64,000 bases of DNA from Flavobacterium sp. Root186. Its GTDB lineage: Bacteria > Bacteroidota > Bacteroidia > Flavobacteriales > Flavobacteriaceae. Under the pieces are notes generated by a model. The model saw only the letters and a program-made list of their open reading frames with translations, had not been told where the DNA came from and searched no databases. This document shows, in pieces, positions 37,245 through 48,387 of the stretch (positions within the stretch are counted from its first letter, which is position 1; each line of letters starts with the position of its first letter). The DNA is taken from the NCBI RefSeq assembly GCF_001428525.1, contig NZ_LMHW01000010.1:62341-126340 (forward strand), given 5' to 3'. The translations under genes were made by a program, and so were the position numbers.

Positions 37245-39401
37245 ATGGCTAGAGATTTAAAATATACAAGAAATATCGGAATTGCTGCTCACATTGATGC
37301 TGGTAAAACAACAACAACGGAGCGTATTCTTTTTTATACTGGAAAGTCACACAAAATTGGTGAAGTGCACGATGGTGCTGCAACAATGGACTGGATGGCA
37401 CAAGAGCAAGAAAGAGGTATTACAATTACTTCAGCTGCTACAACTTGTGAGTGGAATTTTCCAACTGAGCAAGGTAAACTTTTGCCAAACTCATTGCCTT
37501 ACCACTTTAATATTATTGATACTCCTGGACACGTTGACTTTACTGTAGAAGTAAATCGTTCTTTGCGTGTACTTGATGGATTGGTTTTCTTGTTTAGTGC
37601 TGTTGATGGTGTTGAGCCGCAATCAGAAACTAACTGGAGACTTGCAGATCAATATAGAGTTCCGCGTATGGGATTCGTTAACAAGATGGACCGTCAAGGA
37701 TCTAACTTTTTGGCAGTTTGTCAACAAGTTCGTGATATGTTAAAATCAAATGCTGTTGCGATCACTTTGCCAATTGGTGAAGAAAATGATTTCAAAGGTG
37801 TTGTAGATTTAGTAAAAAACCAAGCTATCATTTGGCATGATGCAACTCAAGGGGCAACTTTTGATATAGTTGAAATTCCTGCTGATATGGTTGCTGAAGT
37901 TAAGGAATATAGAGATATTCTTATTGAAGCAGTTGCTGATTACGATGAAAACTTGCTTGATAAGTATATGGAAAATCCAGATTCTATCACAGAAGAAGAA
38001 ATTAACAATGCTCTTAGAGCTGCAACTATGGACATGGCTATCATCCCGATGATTGCTGGTTCTTCTTTCAAAAACAAAGGAGTTCAATTCATGTTAGATG
38101 CAGTTTGTAAATACTTGCCTTCTCCAATGGATAAAGAAGGTATCGAGGGAATTCATCCTGATGATGCTGAATTATTAGAAGAAGATCAAACTAAAATCTT
38201 GCGTAAGCCAGATGTGAAAGAGCCGTTCGCTGCTTTAGCATTTAAAATTGCTACTGACCCATTCGTAGGTCGTTTAGCTTTCTTCCGTGCTTACTCTGGG
38301 CGTTTAGATGCTGGTTCTTATGTTTTGAACACTCGTTCAGGAAATAAAGAAAGAATTTCTCGTATCTACCAAATGCACGCTAACAAACAAAATCCAATCG
38401 AATTTATTGAGGCTGGAGATATTGGTGCTGCTGTTGGATTTAAAGATATTAAAACTGGAGATACATTGTGTGATGAAAAACACCCAATCATTCTTGAGTC
38501 TATGAAATTCCCTGCGCCGGTAATTGGTATTGCAATTGAGCCTAAAACTAAAGCTGACGTTGATAAAATGGGTATGGCTTTGGCTAAATTAGCTGAAGAA
38601 GATCCGACGTTTACTGTTAGAACAGATGAGGCTTCAGGGCAAACTATTATCTCTGGTATGGGTGAGCTTCACTTAGATATCTTAGTAGATCGTATGAAAC
38701 GTGAATTTAAAGTTGAAGTAAACCAAGGTGAGCCTCAAGTTGAATATAAAGAAGCGTTTACAAGAACTGCAACGCACAGAGAAACTTACAAGAAGCAATC
38801 AGGAGGTCGTGGTAAATTCGGTGATATCGTATTTACACTTGAGCCAGCTGATGAAGTTGATGGTAAAGTTCCTGTTGGATTACAGTTTATCAATGCAGTA
38901 AAAGGTGGTAATGTTCCTAAAGAATATATCCCTTCTGTAGAAAAAGGTTTCCGTGAAGCTATGAAAACTGGTCCATTGGCAGGTTATCAAGTGGATAGTT
39001 TGAAGGTAACTTTGACGGACGGATCTTTCCACCCTGTCGATTCTGATGCGCTTTCTTTTGAGTTAGCTGCTAGAATGGGTTATAGAGAAGTGGCTAAAGC
39101 TGCTGGTGCGATTATTTTGGAGCCAATCATGAAAATGGAAGTTATTACTCCTGAAGAAAACATGGGAGATATCGTAGGTGATATCAACCGTCGTAGAGGT
39201 CAGGTTAATGACATGGGTGACAGAAACGGTGCTAAAACTATTAAAGCTGATGTGCCTTTATCAGAAATGTTTGGATATGTAACAACGTTAAGAACATTAT
39301 CTTCTGGTAGAGCAACTTCAACAATGGAGTTTTCTCACTATGCAGAAACACCTTCTAATATTTCAGAAGCTGTAATTAAAAAAGCAAAAGGTAACGCTTA
39401 A
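37245..39401 (+). CDS. fusA: Elongation factor G
   Basis: A 718-residue translocation GTPase. G1 AHIDAGKTT, switch [11 protein letters not shown] and NKMD are all present, followed by the five-domain EF-G architecture ([22 protein letters not shown]). Length is ordinary for the phylum. Middle gene of the str operon. Confidence 0.99.
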   Translation: MARDLKYTRNIGIAAHIDAGKTTTTERILFYTGKSHKIGEVHDGAATMDWMAQEQERGITITSAATTCEWNFPTEQGKLLPNSLPYHFNIIDTPGHVDFTVEVNRSLRVLDGLVFLFSAVDGVEPQSETNWRLADQYRVPRMGFVNKMDRQGSNFLAVCQQVRDMLKSNAVAITLPIGEENDFKGVVDLVKNQAIIWHDATQGATFDIVEIPADMVAEVKEYRDILIEAVADYDENLLDKYMENPDSITEEEINNALRAATMDMAIIPMIAGSSFKNKGVQFMLDAVCKYLPSPMDKEGIEGIHPDDAELLEEDQTKILRKPDVKEPFAALAFKIATDPFVGRLAFFRAYSGRLDAGSYVLNTRSGNKERISRIYQMHANKQNPIEFIEAGDIGAAVGFKDIKTGDTLCDEKHPIILESMKFPAPVIGIAIEPKTKADVDKMGMALAKLAEEDPTFTVRTDEASGQTIISGMGELHLDILVDRMKREFKVEVNQGEPQVEYKEAFTRTATHRETYKKQSGGRGKFGDIVFTLEPADEVDGKVPVGLQFINAVKGGNVPKEYIPSVEKGFREAMKTGPLAGYQVDSLKVTLTDGSFHPVDSDALSFELAARMGYREVAKAAGAIILEPIMKMEVITPEENMGDIVGDINRRRGQVNDMGDRNGAKTIKADVPLSEMFGYVTTLRTLSSGRATSTMEFSHYAETPSNISEAVIKKAKGNA

Positions 39402-39412
39402 TTCTTAAGAAA

Positions 39413-39718
39413 ATGAGTCAAAAAATCAGAATAAAACTAAAATCTTACGATCACATGTTGGTAGATAAGTCTGCTGAAAAGATCGTAAAAACAGTAAAAA
39501 CTACTGGAGCAGTTGTAACAGGTCCAATTCCGTTGCCAACTCACAAAAAACTTTTCACTGTATTACGTTCTCCGCACGTTAACAAAAAAGCGAGAGAGCA
39601 ATTTGAAGTAATGTCATACAAGAGATTGATTGATATTTATTCGTCTTCATCTAAAACTATTGATGCATTAATGAAACTTGAATTGCCAAGTGGAGTTGAA
39701 GTAGAAATAAAAGTATAA
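39413..39718 (+). CDS. rpsJ: 30S ribosomal protein S10
   Basis: A 101-residue protein beginning [18 protein letters not shown], with the conserved loop segment TGPIPLPT. Last gene of the str operon: a terminator follows directly, and rplC lies 404 bp downstream with its own promoter. In many bacteria S10 instead heads the S10 operon. Confidence 0.99.
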
Positions 39719-39740
39719 TTTTGTATTATATTTTAAATAT

Positions 39741-39774
39741 AAAAAGCGAGATAGAAATGTCTCGCTTTTTTTTT
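39741..39774 (+). terminator. Terminator after rpsJ
   Basis: AAAAAGCGAGA pairs with TCTCGCTTTTT, then a long T-run. It closes the str operon. Confidence 0.9.
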
Positions 39775-40122
39775 TGGTTAAAAGTTTTGACGGGTAATTT
39801 TTTTTAAGATATTTATTTTGATGAATTGTTTCTATTTTGGCTGAAATGTCTTTTGTTTAGGCGGTTGCTGGAATTTTTTAATGAATGAATTAAGTAATTG
39901 TTAAGTTGAATAAGGCTGTAAGTTAAAATGGTGAAATTTAATTTTTTCGACAAATAAAATATTGAAAGAAGAGGGAATGATGCTTTGATTTTGATTATGA
40001 GACATTTAATTTTTGTAACTGTTTGGTATATTCAATTTTAATGTATACTTTTGCACTCCCTGTTTGGAAATTTCTGTTATTTTCAAATTGAAGGGAATTT
40101 TAGTAATTAATAATTAATATTT
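39775..40122. other. AT-rich spacer between rpsJ and rplC
   Basis: No coding region or strong hairpin is visible between the rpsJ terminator and the rplC promoter at 40022-40053. The remaining 69 bp are the leader of rplC. Confidence 0.6.
40022..40053 (+). promoter_or_regulatory. Promoter of the rplC ribosomal block
   Basis: TTTG (40022-40025), 20 bp, then TACTTTTG (40046-40053). It lies 69 bp before the rplC ATG and matches the Bacteroidota consensus at both elements. Confidence 0.85.
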
Positions 40123-40740
40123 ATGTCTGGGTTAATTGGTAAAAAAATCGGCATGACTAGCATTTTTGATGAAAACGGGAAAAATATTCCTTGTACAGTA
40201 ATCGAAGCTGGGCCGTGTGTTGTTACCCAAGTCAGAACCAAAGGTGTTGACGGGTACGAAGCGTTGCAACTTGGTTTCGATGACAAAAACGAGAAACATT
40301 CCACTAAAGCGGCTTTAGGTCACTTTAAAAAAGCTGGAACTGTTGCTAAGAAAAAAGTCGTTGAATTTCAAGATTTTGCAACTGAACAAAAATTAGGGGA
40401 TCTTATTGATGTTTCTATTTTTGCTGAAGGAGAATTTGTAGATGTACAAGGTGTATCTAAAGGTAAAGGTTTTCAAGGGGTTGTTAAACGTCACGGATTT
40501 GGTGGTGTTGGACAAGCGACTCACGGTCAACACAACCGTTTAAGAGCGCCGGGTTCTGTAGGAGCTTCTTCATATCCATCTAGAGTATTCAAAGGAATGC
40601 GTATGGCTGGAAGAATGGGAGGAGACAATGTAAAAGTTCAAAACCTTAGAGTTTTAAAAGTAGTTGCTGAAAAGAACCTGCTTGTTATTAAAGGATGTGT
40701 TCCTGGACATAAAAACTCTTATGTAATCATTCAGAAGTAA
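40123..40740 (+). CDS. rplC: 50S ribosomal protein L3
   Basis: A 205-residue protein. [19 protein letters not shown] and the signature [14 protein letters not shown] are diagnostic. It opens the long ribosomal block, and its stop overlaps the rplD start by one base (TAATG), implying translational coupling. Confidence 0.99.
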   Translation: MSGLIGKKIGMTSIFDENGKNIPCTVIEAGPCVVTQVRTKGVDGYEALQLGFDDKNEKHSTKAALGHFKKAGTVAKKKVVEFQDFATEQKLGDLIDVSIFAEGEFVDVQGVSKGKGFQGVVKRHGFGGVGQATHGQHNRLRAPGSVGASSYPSRVFKGMRMAGRMGGDNVKVQNLRVLKVVAEKNLLVIKGCVPGHKNSYVIIQK

Positions 40741-41369
40741 TGGAAGTAAAAGTATTAGATTTCAACGGAAAAGATACTGGAAGAAAAGTTCAACTTTCTG
40801 ATTCAGTATTCGCAATTGAACCAAATAATCACGCTGTATACCTTGATGTTAAGCAATATCTTGCTAATCAAAGACAAGGAACCCACAAAGCTAAAGAAAG
40901 AGCTGAAGTAACGGGAAGTACGCGTAAGATTAAAAAACAAAAAGGAACTGGTACAGCTCGTGCGGGAAGTATCAAAAATCCATTGTTTAAAGGTGGTGGA
41001 ACAATTTTCGGACCAAGACCAAGAAGTTATTCATTTAAATTGAATAAAGGCTTAAAAAGATTGGCAAGAAAATCTGCTTTCTCAATCAAAGCAAAAGAGT
41101 CAAATATTATCGTTCTTGAAGACTTTAATTTTGATGCGCCAAACACTAAAAATTTCATTAACGTTTTGAAAGCTTTAGGGTTAGAAAATAAAAAATCTCT
41201 ATTTGTGTTGGGAGAGTCAAATAAAAATGTATATTTGTCGTCACGCAATTTAAAGGCTTCTAATGTCGTAACTAGCTCAGAATTAAGCACTTACGCTATT
41301 TTAAACACTAATAATTTAGTGCTTTTAGAAGGTTCTTTGGAGTTAATCGAAGAAAATTTAAGCAAATAA
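40740..41369 (+). CDS. rplD: 50S ribosomal protein L4
   Basis: A 209-residue exit-tunnel protein. The tunnel loop [27 protein letters not shown] region (written here in part) is intact. In E. coli L4 represses its own operon. No matching leader was identified here. It starts inside the rplC stop. Confidence 0.99.
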   Translation: MEVKVLDFNGKDTGRKVQLSDSVFAIEPNNHAVYLDVKQYLANQRQGTHKAKERAEVTGSTRKIKKQKGTGTARAGSIKNPLFKGGGTIFGPRPRSYSFKLNKGLKRLARKSAFSIKAKESNIIVLEDFNFDAPNTKNFINVLKALGLENKKSLFVLGESNKNVYLSSRNLKASNVVTSSELSTYAILNTNNLVLLEGSLELIEENLSK

Positions 41370-41376
41370 TAGGAGT

Positions 41377-41667
41377 ATGAGTATCATAATTAGACCTATA
41401 GTAACAGAAAAAGTAACCAAAGAAAGTGAAGTTCTAAACCGCTTCGGATTCGTTGTTGACAAAAAAGCAAACAAAGTTCAAATTAAGAAAGCTGTTGAAG
41501 CTGCTTATGGAGTAACTATCGTTTCAGTTAATACGATGAACGTAAGACCGGATAGATCTACTAAATACACTAAAAGTGGTTTAATCAGTGGAAAGACAAA
41601 TGCAATCAAAAAAGCAATTGTTCAAGTACAAGAAGGAGAAACAATTGATTTTTACAACAATATCTAA
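41377..41667 (+). CDS. rplW: 50S ribosomal protein L23
   Basis: A 96-residue protein at the tunnel exit that docks SRP and trigger factor. It begins MSIIIRPIVTEKVT and contains VDKKANKVQIKKAVEAAYG. Standard position between L4 and L2. Confidence 0.99.
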   Translation: MSIIIRPIVTEKVTKESEVLNRFGFVVDKKANKVQIKKAVEAAYGVTIVSVNTMNVRPDRSTKYTKSGLISGKTNAIKKAIVQVQEGETIDFYNNI

Positions 41668-41676
41668 GATAGAAAA

Positions 41677-42501
41677 ATGTCAGTAAGAAAATTAAAACCT
41701 ATTACCCCAGGTCAGCGATTTAGAGTTGTGAATGGTTATGACGCCATTACAACTGATAAGCCGGAACGCTCTTTGATAGCGCCGATAAAAAACTCTGGAG
41801 GTAGAAATAGTCAAGGAAAGATGACCATGCGTTATACGGGTGGTGGTCACAAGCAGAGATATCGTATTATTGATTTCAAAAGAACTAAAGACGGAATTCC
41901 GGCTACAGTGAAATCAATTGAATATGATCCAAATCGTACTGCATTTATCGCTTTATTAGCTTACGCTGATGGAGAGAAAACATACGTTATTGCTCAAAAT
42001 GGATTGAAAGTTGGTCAGAAATTAGTTTCTGGTGCAGATTCTCAACCAGAAATTGGTAATACATTGCCTTTAAGTAAAATTCCTTTAGGAACTGTAATTT
42101 CTTGTATTGAGTTACGTCCAGGTCAAGGTGCGGTAATCGCTCGTTCAGCTGGAACATTTGCTCAATTAATGGCAAGAGATGGAAAATATGCTACAATTAA
42201 AATGCCATCTGGTGAAACAAGATTGATCTTGTTAACTTGTTCGGCTACAATTGGAGCTGTTTCTAATTCAGACCACCAATTAGTTGTATCAGGAAAAGCT
42301 GGTAGAACAAGATGGTTAGGAAGAAGACCTAGAACAAGACCTGTTGCAATGAACCCTGTTGATCACCCAATGGGTGGTGGAGAAGGACGTTCTTCTGGTG
42401 GACATCCACGTTCAAGAAATGGAATACCAGCAAAAGGTTATAGAACTCGTTCTAAGAAAAACCCGAGTAACAAGTATATCGTAGAACGTAGAAAGAAATA
42501 A
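41677..42501 (+). CDS. rplB: 50S ribosomal protein L2
   Basis: A 274-residue protein required for subunit joining and peptidyl transferase activity. The C-terminal signature [16 protein letters not shown] contains the conserved His of the L2 family. The N-terminus [15 protein letters not shown] is typical of Bacteroidota. Confidence 0.99.
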   Translation: MSVRKLKPITPGQRFRVVNGYDAITTDKPERSLIAPIKNSGGRNSQGKMTMRYTGGGHKQRYRIIDFKRTKDGIPATVKSIEYDPNRTAFIALLAYADGEKTYVIAQNGLKVGQKLVSGADSQPEIGNTLPLSKIPLGTVISCIELRPGQGAVIARSAGTFAQLMARDGKYATIKMPSGETRLILLTCSATIGAVSNSDHQLVVSGKAGRTRWLGRRPRTRPVAMNPVDHPMGGGEGRSSGGHPRSRNGIPAKGYRTRSKKNPSNKYIVERRKK

Positions 42502-42507
42502 TAAGAT

Positions 42508-42786
42508 ATGGCACGTTCATTAAAAAAAGGACCTTTCGTTCATTATAAGTTAGACAAGAAAGTTCAGGAAAACGTAGAAAGTGGTAAAAATAGTGTAGTA
42601 AAGACTTGGTCTAGAGCTTCTATGATTACTCCGGATTTCGTTGGACAAACAATCGCAGTTCATAACGGTCGTCAATTTGTACCAGTTTACGTAACAGAAA
42701 ACATGGTAGGTCACAAATTAGGAGAGTTTTCACCAACTAGATCTTTTAGAGGTCATGCTGGAGCAAAAAATAAAGGTAAAAAATAA
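42508..42786 (+). CDS. rpsS: 30S ribosomal protein S19
   Basis: A 92-residue head protein with the family pattern [18 protein letters not shown] and [23 protein letters not shown]. Six bases after rplB. Confidence 0.99.
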
Positions 42787-42792
42787 GAAGCA

Positions 42793-43206
42793 ATGGGAGT
42801 TCGTAAAAGAGAAACAGCAGATGCGAGAAAAGAGGCTAATAAGTCTATTGCTTTCGCAAAATTGAATAACTGCCCTACTTCACCTAGAAAAATGCGCTTA
42901 GTAGCGGACTTGGTAAGAGGTCAGAAGGTAGAAAGAGCACTTAACATCTTAAGATTCAGTTCTAAAGAGGCTTCAAGAAAATTAGAGAAACTATTATTAT
43001 CTGCAATCAACAACTGGGAGCAAAAAAATAGTGAAGGTAATTTAGAAGAAGCTGGATTATTTGTTAAAGAGATCAGAGTAGATGGTGGAATGATGTTGAA
43101 AAGACTTCGTCCAGCTCCACAAGGTCGTGCACACAGAATAAGAAAACGTTCTAATCACGTTACAATCGTGCTTGGAGCTATCAATAACACACAAAGCAAT
43201 TCTTAA
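42793..43206 (+). CDS. rplV: 50S ribosomal protein L22
   Basis: A 137-residue exit-tunnel protein. [19 protein letters not shown] and [18 protein letters not shown] define the family, and the beta-hairpin that reaches the tunnel lies between residues about 85 and 105. Confidence 0.99.
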
Positions 43207-43211
43207 GCAGC

Positions 43212-43970
43212 ATGGGACAAAAGACAAATCCAATTGGAAATAGACTTGGTATCATCAGAGGGTGGGACTCAAACTGGTATGGTGGAAATGATTACGGTGA
43301 TAAACTTGCCGAAGATCACAAAATCAGAAAGTATATCCACGCTCGTTTATCAAAAGCTAGTGTATCAAAAGTAATCATCGAGAGAACTTTGAAACTTGTA
43401 ACCGTTACTATCACTACTGCAAGACCTGGTATCATTATCGGAAAAGGCGGACAAGAGGTAGACAAGTTAAAAGAAGAACTTAAGAAAGTTACTGACAAAG
43501 AGGTTCAAATTAACATCTTTGAAATTAAAAGACCTGAATTAGATGCTTATCTTGTGGCGACAAGCATCGCTCGTCAAATCGAAAGCCGTATTTCTTACAG
43601 ACGTGCAATCAAAATGGCTATTGCTGCTTCTATGCGTATGAACGCTGAAGGTATCAAAGTTTTGATTTCTGGTCGTTTGAATGGTGCAGAGATGGCACGT
43701 TCAGAAGGTTTCAAAGAAGGTAGAATTCCTCTATCAACTTTCAGAGCTGATATTGATTATGCTTTGGCTGAAGCTCACACTACTTACGGTAGAATGGGTA
43801 TCAAAGTATGGATCATGAAAGGTGAAGTTTATGGAAAGAGAGATCTTTCTCCACTTGCTGGAATGGATAAAAAACAATCTGGTACTGGCGGTGGTAAAGG
43901 TGGAGATGCCCCTAGAGGTAAATCTAACTTTAATAAAGGTGGAAAACCAGACGCTCGTAAAAGAAAGTAA
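43212..43970 (+). CDS. rpsC: 30S ribosomal protein S3
   Basis: A 252-residue mRNA-entry protein with a KH domain ([20 protein letters not shown]) and C-terminal S3 domain ([19 protein letters not shown]). It ends in a Gly/Lys-rich tail from about residue 228, probably disordered. Confidence 0.99.
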
Positions 43971-43989
43971 ATTTTTAAACTAAAGAAAA

Positions 43990-44415
43990 ATGTTACAGCC
44001 TAAAAGAACAAAATACCGTAAGGTACAAAAAGGTAAAATGAAAGGTAACTCTCAAAGAGGGCATGAACTTTCAAATGGAATGTTTGGTATTAAATCTGTA
44101 CATGAAGATGGAATGTTCTTAACTTCTCGTCAAATTGAAGCTGCGCGTATTGCTGCAACTCGTTACATGAAGAGAGAGGGACAATTATGGATTAAAATAT
44201 TCCCAGACAAACCTATTACTAAGAAACCTCTTGAAGTACGTATGGGTAAAGGTAAAGGAGCAGTTGAGTATTGGGCTGCTGTTGTTAAACCAGGAAGAAT
44301 TATGTTTGAAGTTGGAGGAGTTCCATTGTCAGTTGCAAAAGAGGCTTTACGTCTTGCAGCTCAAAAACTTCCAGTAAAAACTAAGTTCGTCGTTGCTAGA
44401 GATTTCGAAGCATAA
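43990..44415 (+). CDS. rplP: 50S ribosomal protein L16
   Basis: A 141-residue protein close to the A site. Signatures are [19 protein letters not shown] and [19 protein letters not shown]. It is followed 12 bp later by rpmC. Confidence 0.99.
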   Translation: MLQPKRTKYRKVQKGKMKGNSQRGHELSNGMFGIKSVHEDGMFLTSRQIEAARIAATRYMKREGQLWIKIFPDKPITKKPLEVRMGKGKGAVEYWAAVVKPGRIMFEVGGVPLSVAKEALRLAAQKLPVKTKFVVARDFEA

Positions 44416-44427
44416 TTAATATTTATT

Positions 44428-44619
44428 ATGAAACAATCAGAAATAAAAGATCTTTCTGCAGCGGAGTTGCAAGAAAAACTTAGTCAAACTAAGAAAGTAT
44501 ATGCTGACCTAAAAATGGCTCACGCTATATCTCCAATTGCAAATCCACTTCAAATTAGAAGTGTAAGAAGAGCGGTTGCAAGATTAGCTACAGAGTTAAC
44601 TAAAAGAGAGTTACAATAA
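44428..44619 (+). CDS. rpmC: 50S ribosomal protein L29
   Basis: A 63-residue helical hairpin protein with the usual start MKQSEIKDLSAAELQEKL. The last helix ends RAVARLATELTKREL. Standard place between L16 and S17. Confidence 0.98.
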   Translation: MKQSEIKDLSAAELQEKLSQTKKVYADLKMAHAISPIANPLQIRSVRRAVARLATELTKRELQ

Positions 44620-44636
44620 TTGTATTCTGCTGAAAG

Positions 44637-44897
44637 ATGGAAGAAAAAAGAAATTTAAGAAAAGAGAGAATAGGTGTTGTTACTTCAAATAAAATGGATA
44701 AATCTATTGTTATTGCTGAAGTAAGAAAAGTAAAACACCCATTATACGGTAAGTTCGTGTTAAAAACTAAGAAATACGTTGCACACGACGAAACAAACGA
44801 CTGTAACATTGGAGATACTGTAAGAATTAGCGAAACGCGTCCTTTAAGTAAAACAAAATGTTGGAGATTAGTTGAAATCTTAGAAAGAGCTAAATAA
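44637..44897 (+). CDS. rpsQ: 30S ribosomal protein S17
   Basis: An 86-residue OB-fold protein. [19 protein letters not shown] and [20 protein letters not shown] are the family signatures. Confidence 0.99.
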   Translation: MEEKRNLRKERIGVVTSNKMDKSIVIAEVRKVKHPLYGKFVLKTKKYVAHDETNDCNIGDTVRISETRPLSKTKCWRLVEILERAK

Positions 44898-44899
44898 TT

Positions 44900-45268
44900 A
44901 TGGTACAACAGGAATCAAGACTAAAAGTAGCAGATAACACGGGAGCAAAAGAAGTTTTAACTATCCGTGTTTTAGGAGGTACCAAAAGAAGGTATGCCTC
45001 TGTTGGTGACAAGATTGTAGTATCTATTAAAGATGCAACTCCTAACGGTAACGTTAAAAAAGGAGCTGTTTCAACTGCAGTTGTTGTACGTACCAAAAAA
45101 GAAGTGAGAAGAGCTGATGGTTCTTATATTCGTTTCGATGACAATGCATGTGTTCTTTTGAATGCTGCAGGGGAAATGAGAGGAACACGTGTTTTTGGTC
45201 CGGTAGCAAGAGAACTTCGTGAAAAACAATTCATGAAAATTGTATCATTAGCACCAGAAGTGCTTTAA
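44900..45268 (+). CDS. rplN: 50S ribosomal protein L14
   Basis: A 122-residue interface protein. It starts [18 protein letters not shown] and ends with the conserved [12 protein letters not shown]. Only 2 bp separate it from rpsQ. Confidence 0.99.
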
Positions 45269-45279
45269 TTCGTTTTAAG

Positions 45280-45594
45280 ATGATAAAGCTAAAAATAAAA
45301 TCAGGAGATATCGTAAGAGTTATTGCTGGAGACCATAAAGGTGCTGAAGGTAAAGTTTTACGTGTTTACCGTGAAAAAAATAAAGCGATAGTTGAAGGTG
45401 TAAACATGGTTTCGAAACATACAAAACCAAGTGCTAAAAACCCTCAAGGTGGTATCGTTAAGAAAGAAGCTTCTATACAAATATCTAACATTTCACTAAT
45501 TGATCCTAAAACTAAGGAAACAACTAGAGTTGGTATTAGAGTAGAAGGAGATAAGAAAGTAAGATTTTCAAAAAAATCTAATCAAGTACTATAG
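45280..45594 (+). CDS. rplX: 50S ribosomal protein L24
   Basis: A 104-residue assembly-initiator protein with a KOW motif ([21 protein letters not shown]). Typical length and context. Confidence 0.99.
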   Translation: MIKLKIKSGDIVRVIAGDHKGAEGKVLRVYREKNKAIVEGVNMVSKHTKPSAKNPQGGIVKKEASIQISNISLIDPKTKETTRVGIRVEGDKKVRFSKKSNQVL

Positions 45595-45596
45595 TA

Positions 45597-46148
45597 ATGG
45601 CATATACACCTAGACTAAAAGAAGAATATAAGAGTAGAGTAATCTCTGCTCTTAAAGAAGAATTCGGATATACAAACGTAATGCAAGTTCCAAAACTTGA
45701 AAAAATCGTTTTGAGCCGTGGAGTTGGTGCAGCTGTATCTGATAAAAAACTTATTGACTATGCAGTTGATGAGTTGACAAAGATCACTGGACAAAAAGCA
45801 GTATCTACAATTTCAAAGAAAGACGTTGCGTCTTTCAAATTGAGAAAAGGGATGCCTATTGGAGCAAAAGTTACTTTACGTGGTGAAAGAATGTATGAGT
45901 TTTTAGATAGACTTATTACTTCTGCTTTACCACGCGTTAGAGATTTTGGTGGTATCAAAGCTACTGGTTTCGACGGAAGAGGTAATTACAATCTTGGAGT
46001 TTTAGAGCAAATCATTTTCCCGGAAATTGATATTGACAAAGTAAACAAAATTTCAGGAATGGATATTACATTTGTTACTACTGCAAAAACAGACAAGGAA
46101 GCAAAGTCATTATTGGCTGAATTAGGATTACCTTTTAAAAAGAATTAA
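45597..46148 (+). CDS. rplE: 50S ribosomal protein L5
   Basis: A 183-residue 5S rRNA-binding protein. The segment [24 protein letters not shown] is characteristic. In E. coli the spc operon regulator S8 binds near the L5 start. Here a hairpin instead precedes rpsH (46478-46501). Confidence 0.99.
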   Translation: MAYTPRLKEEYKSRVISALKEEFGYTNVMQVPKLEKIVLSRGVGAAVSDKKLIDYAVDELTKITGQKAVSTISKKDVASFKLRKGMPIGAKVTLRGERMYEFLDRLITSALPRVRDFGGIKATGFDGRGNYNLGVLEQIIFPEIDIDKVNKISGMDITFVTTAKTDKEAKSLLAELGLPFKKN

Positions 46149-46151
46149 GAC

Positions 46152-46421
46152 ATGGCTAAAGAATCAATGAAAGCCCGTGAGGTGAAAAGAGAGAAAACGG
46201 TAGCTAAGTACGCTGAAAAAAGAAAAGCTTTGTTAGAAGCTGGAGATTATGAAGGCTTACAAAAATTACCTAAAAATGCTTCACCAGTTCGTTTGCACAA
46301 CCGTTGTAAATTAACAGGCAGACCAAGAGGTTATATTCGTCAATTTGGTATTTCACGTGTAACTTTCCGTGAGATGGCTAATAATGGATTAATTCCTGGA
46401 GTAAAAAAAGCATCTTGGTAA
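46152..46421 (+). CDS. rpsN: 30S ribosomal protein S14, zinc-independent form
   Basis: An 89-residue long-type S14 with [23 protein letters not shown]. The CxxC zinc knuckle of the short form is absent, with a single Cys remaining. A promoter for the following genes begins in its last codons. Confidence 0.99.
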   Translation: MAKESMKAREVKREKTVAKYAEKRKALLEAGDYEGLQKLPKNASPVRLHNRCKLTGRPRGYIRQFGISRVTFREMANNGLIPGVKKASW

Positions 46422-46445
46422 TCTCGCAATAAGTTACTACTTTTG
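46415..46445 (+). promoter_or_regulatory. Internal promoter between rpsN and rpsH
   Basis: TTG (46415-46417, in the last codon region of rpsN), 20 bp, then TACTTTTG (46438-46445). Both elements match the Bacteroidota consensus. Transcripts from here would start near 46450 and carry the hairpin at 46478-46501. Confidence 0.7.
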
Positions 46446-46477
46446 CAAACCAAAAAATAATTTTAATTGATTAAAGG

Positions 46478-46501
46478 TTCGGGAGGCGAGTGTCTCCCGA
46501 A
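46478..46501 (+). promoter_or_regulatory. GC-rich leader hairpin before rpsH
   Basis: TTCGGGAG (46478-46485) pairs perfectly with CTCCCGAA (46494-46501) around an 8-nt loop. Outer GG and CC bases can extend the stem with a bulge. There is no T-run, so it is not a simple terminator. It lies 24 bp before the rpsH ATG and could be an autoregulatory site. Confidence 0.6.
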
Positions 46502-46525
46502 AACCATAATCGCAATCAAATACAT

Positions 46526-46924
46526 ATGTATACAGATCCTATTGCAGATTATTTGACTAGAGTTCGTAACGCTGTGGCTGCAAACCACAAAGTTGTTGAA
46601 ATTCCAGCTTCTAATCTTAAAAAAGAAATAACTAAGATCTTATTTGATCAAGGTTATATCTTGAGTTACAAATTTGAGACGAACACTGTTCAGGGTTCAA
46701 TCAAAATTGCTTTGAAGTATGATAAAGATACTAAAGAGCCTGTAATTAAAGATATCCAAAGAATTAGTAAACCTGGTTTACGTAAATATGCAGGTGCTGC
46801 CAAATTACCAAGAATCCTTAATGGATTAGGAATTGCAATTGTTTCAACTTCAAAAGGTCTTATGACTGGAAAACAAGCGAAACAATTAAATGTAGGTGGT
46901 GAAGTAATTTGTTACGTATACTAA
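46526..46924 (+). CDS. rpsH: 30S ribosomal protein S8
   Basis: A 132-residue 16S central-domain binder. I use the ATG at 46526 (MYTDPIADYLTRVRNA), the normal S8 N-terminus. A GTG at 46490 would add 12 residues but lies inside the leader hairpin. The family C-terminus GGEVICYVY is intact. It is preceded by an unusually long 104-bp gap after rpsN. Confidence 0.98.
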   Translation: MYTDPIADYLTRVRNAVAANHKVVEIPASNLKKEITKILFDQGYILSYKFETNTVQGSIKIALKYDKDTKEPVIKDIQRISKPGLRKYAGAAKLPRILNGLGIAIVSTSKGLMTGKQAKQLNVGGEVICYVY

Positions 46925-46942
46925 TTTTAAAGACTAGATAAG

Positions 46943-47485
46943 ATGTCAAGAATAGGTAAAAGCCCAATTGTAGTCCCTGCTGGCGTAACTGTAGAAGTTA
47001 AAGACGGTATTATTACAGTAAAAGGAAAAAAAGGTCAACTAACTCAGGAGTTTTCGGACGTAGATGTAAAAGTTGAAGGCGATCAAGTACAAGTAGAAAG
47101 ATCGTCTGATCATAAAGACCAAAGAGCAAAACACGGATTATACAGATCATTAATCAATAATATGATTGTTGGTGTAAATGAAGGTTTTACAAAAGAACTT
47201 GAATTAGTTGGAGTTGGTTATAGAGCTTCAAACCAAGGTCAAAAATTAGATTTAGCTCTTGGATATTCTCACAATATTGTTTTAGAAATTGCTCCAGAAG
47301 TAGTTTTAGAAACAATATCTGAAAAAGGTAAAAACCCTATCGTAAAATTAACATCATTTGACAAACAACTTTTAGGACAGGTTGCTGCGAAAATCAGAGG
47401 TTTCCGTAAGCCTGAGCCATACAAAGGAAAAGGTGTTAAATTTGTGGGTGAAGTATTAAGAAGAAAAGCAGGTAAATCAGCTTAA
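46943..47485 (+). CDS. rplF: 50S ribosomal protein L6
   Basis: A 180-residue two-domain protein near the GTPase centre. [19 protein letters not shown] and [21 protein letters not shown] are signatures. Confidence 0.99.
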   Translation: MSRIGKSPIVVPAGVTVEVKDGIITVKGKKGQLTQEFSDVDVKVEGDQVQVERSSDHKDQRAKHGLYRSLINNMIVGVNEGFTKELELVGVGYRASNQGQKLDLALGYSHNIVLEIAPEVVLETISEKGKNPIVKLTSFDKQLLGQVAAKIRGFRKPEPYKGKGVKFVGEVLRRKAGKSA

Positions 47486-47496
47486 AAAATAAGATT

Positions 47497-47847
47497 ATGT
47501 CATTAACAAAATCTGATAGAAGACAGAGAATTAGATTCAGAATTAGAAAATCGATTAGTGGTACTGCTGCTAACCCAAGACTATCTGTATTTAGAAGTAA
47601 CAAAGAAATTTACGCTCAACTTATTGATGATGTAAATGGAGTTACTATTTTAGCTGCATCTTCAAGAGAAAAAGAAATAGGAAAAGGTACTAACGTTGAA
47701 GTAGCTGCTGCTGTTGGAAAACTAGTTGCAGAGAAAGCGTTAAAAGCTGGGATCGAAACAATCACTTTTGATAGAGGTGGTTATTTGTATCACGGTCGTA
47801 TTAAATCATTAGCAGAAGGCGCAAGAGCGGCTGGACTTAAATTCTAA
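47497..47847 (+). CDS. rplR: 50S ribosomal protein L18
   Basis: A 116-residue 5S rRNA binder: [33 protein letters not shown] and the C-terminal [20 protein letters not shown]. Confidence 0.99.
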   Translation: MSLTKSDRRQRIRFRIRKSISGTAANPRLSVFRSNKEIYAQLIDDVNGVTILAASSREKEIGKGTNVEVAAAVGKLVAEKALKAGIETITFDRGGYLYHGRIKSLAEGARAAGLKF

Positions 47848-47853
47848 TATATT

Positions 47854-48375
47854 ATGTCTAAATACAAAAATGTAGAATTGGTAAAACCAAGTGGTCTTGA
47901 ACTTAAAGATCGTCTGGTAAGTGTTAATCGTGTTACTAAAGTTACAAAAGGAGGTAGAGCTTTCGGTTTTTCTGCTATTGTAGTTGTAGGTGATGAAAAT
48001 GGAGTAGTTGGTCACGGATTAGGAAAATCTAAAGACGTTTCTGAAGCAATTGCGAAAGCAGTAGAAGATGCTAAGAAAAATTTAGTAAAAATTCCTTTGA
48101 ATGGGCAATCTGTTCCTCACGAACAAAAAGGTAAATTTGGTGGTGCACGTGTATTCTTAATTCCTGCTTCTCATGGTACAGGAGTTATTGCTGGTGGAGC
48201 TGTTCGTTCAGTTCTTGAATCAGTAGGTATTCACGATGTATTATCTAAATCTCAAGGATCATCAAATCCTCATAACGTGGTTAAAGCAACTTTTGATGCT
48301 TTATTACAAATGAGAAGCGCTCACACTGTTGCAAAACAAAGAGGTGTTTCTTTAGAAAAAGTTTTTAAAGGTTAA
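47854..48375 (+). CDS. rpsE: 30S ribosomal protein S5
   Basis: A 173-residue fidelity protein with the double-stranded-RNA-binding-like domain [18 protein letters not shown] and the glycine-rich [16 protein letters not shown] loop. Confidence 0.99.
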   Translation: MSKYKNVELVKPSGLELKDRLVSVNRVTKVTKGGRAFGFSAIVVVGDENGVVGHGLGKSKDVSEAIAKAVEDAKKNLVKIPLNGQSVPHEQKGKFGGARVFLIPASHGTGVIAGGAVRSVLESVGIHDVLSKSQGSSNPHNVVKATFDALLQMRSAHTVAKQRGVSLEKVFKG

Positions 48376-48387
48376 TTCAAGGAAATT

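Noticed and set aside
46490..46525. GTG start for S8 giving 12 extra residues
   Set aside because: It lies in the leader hairpin; MYTDPIADYL at 46526 is the normal S8 start.
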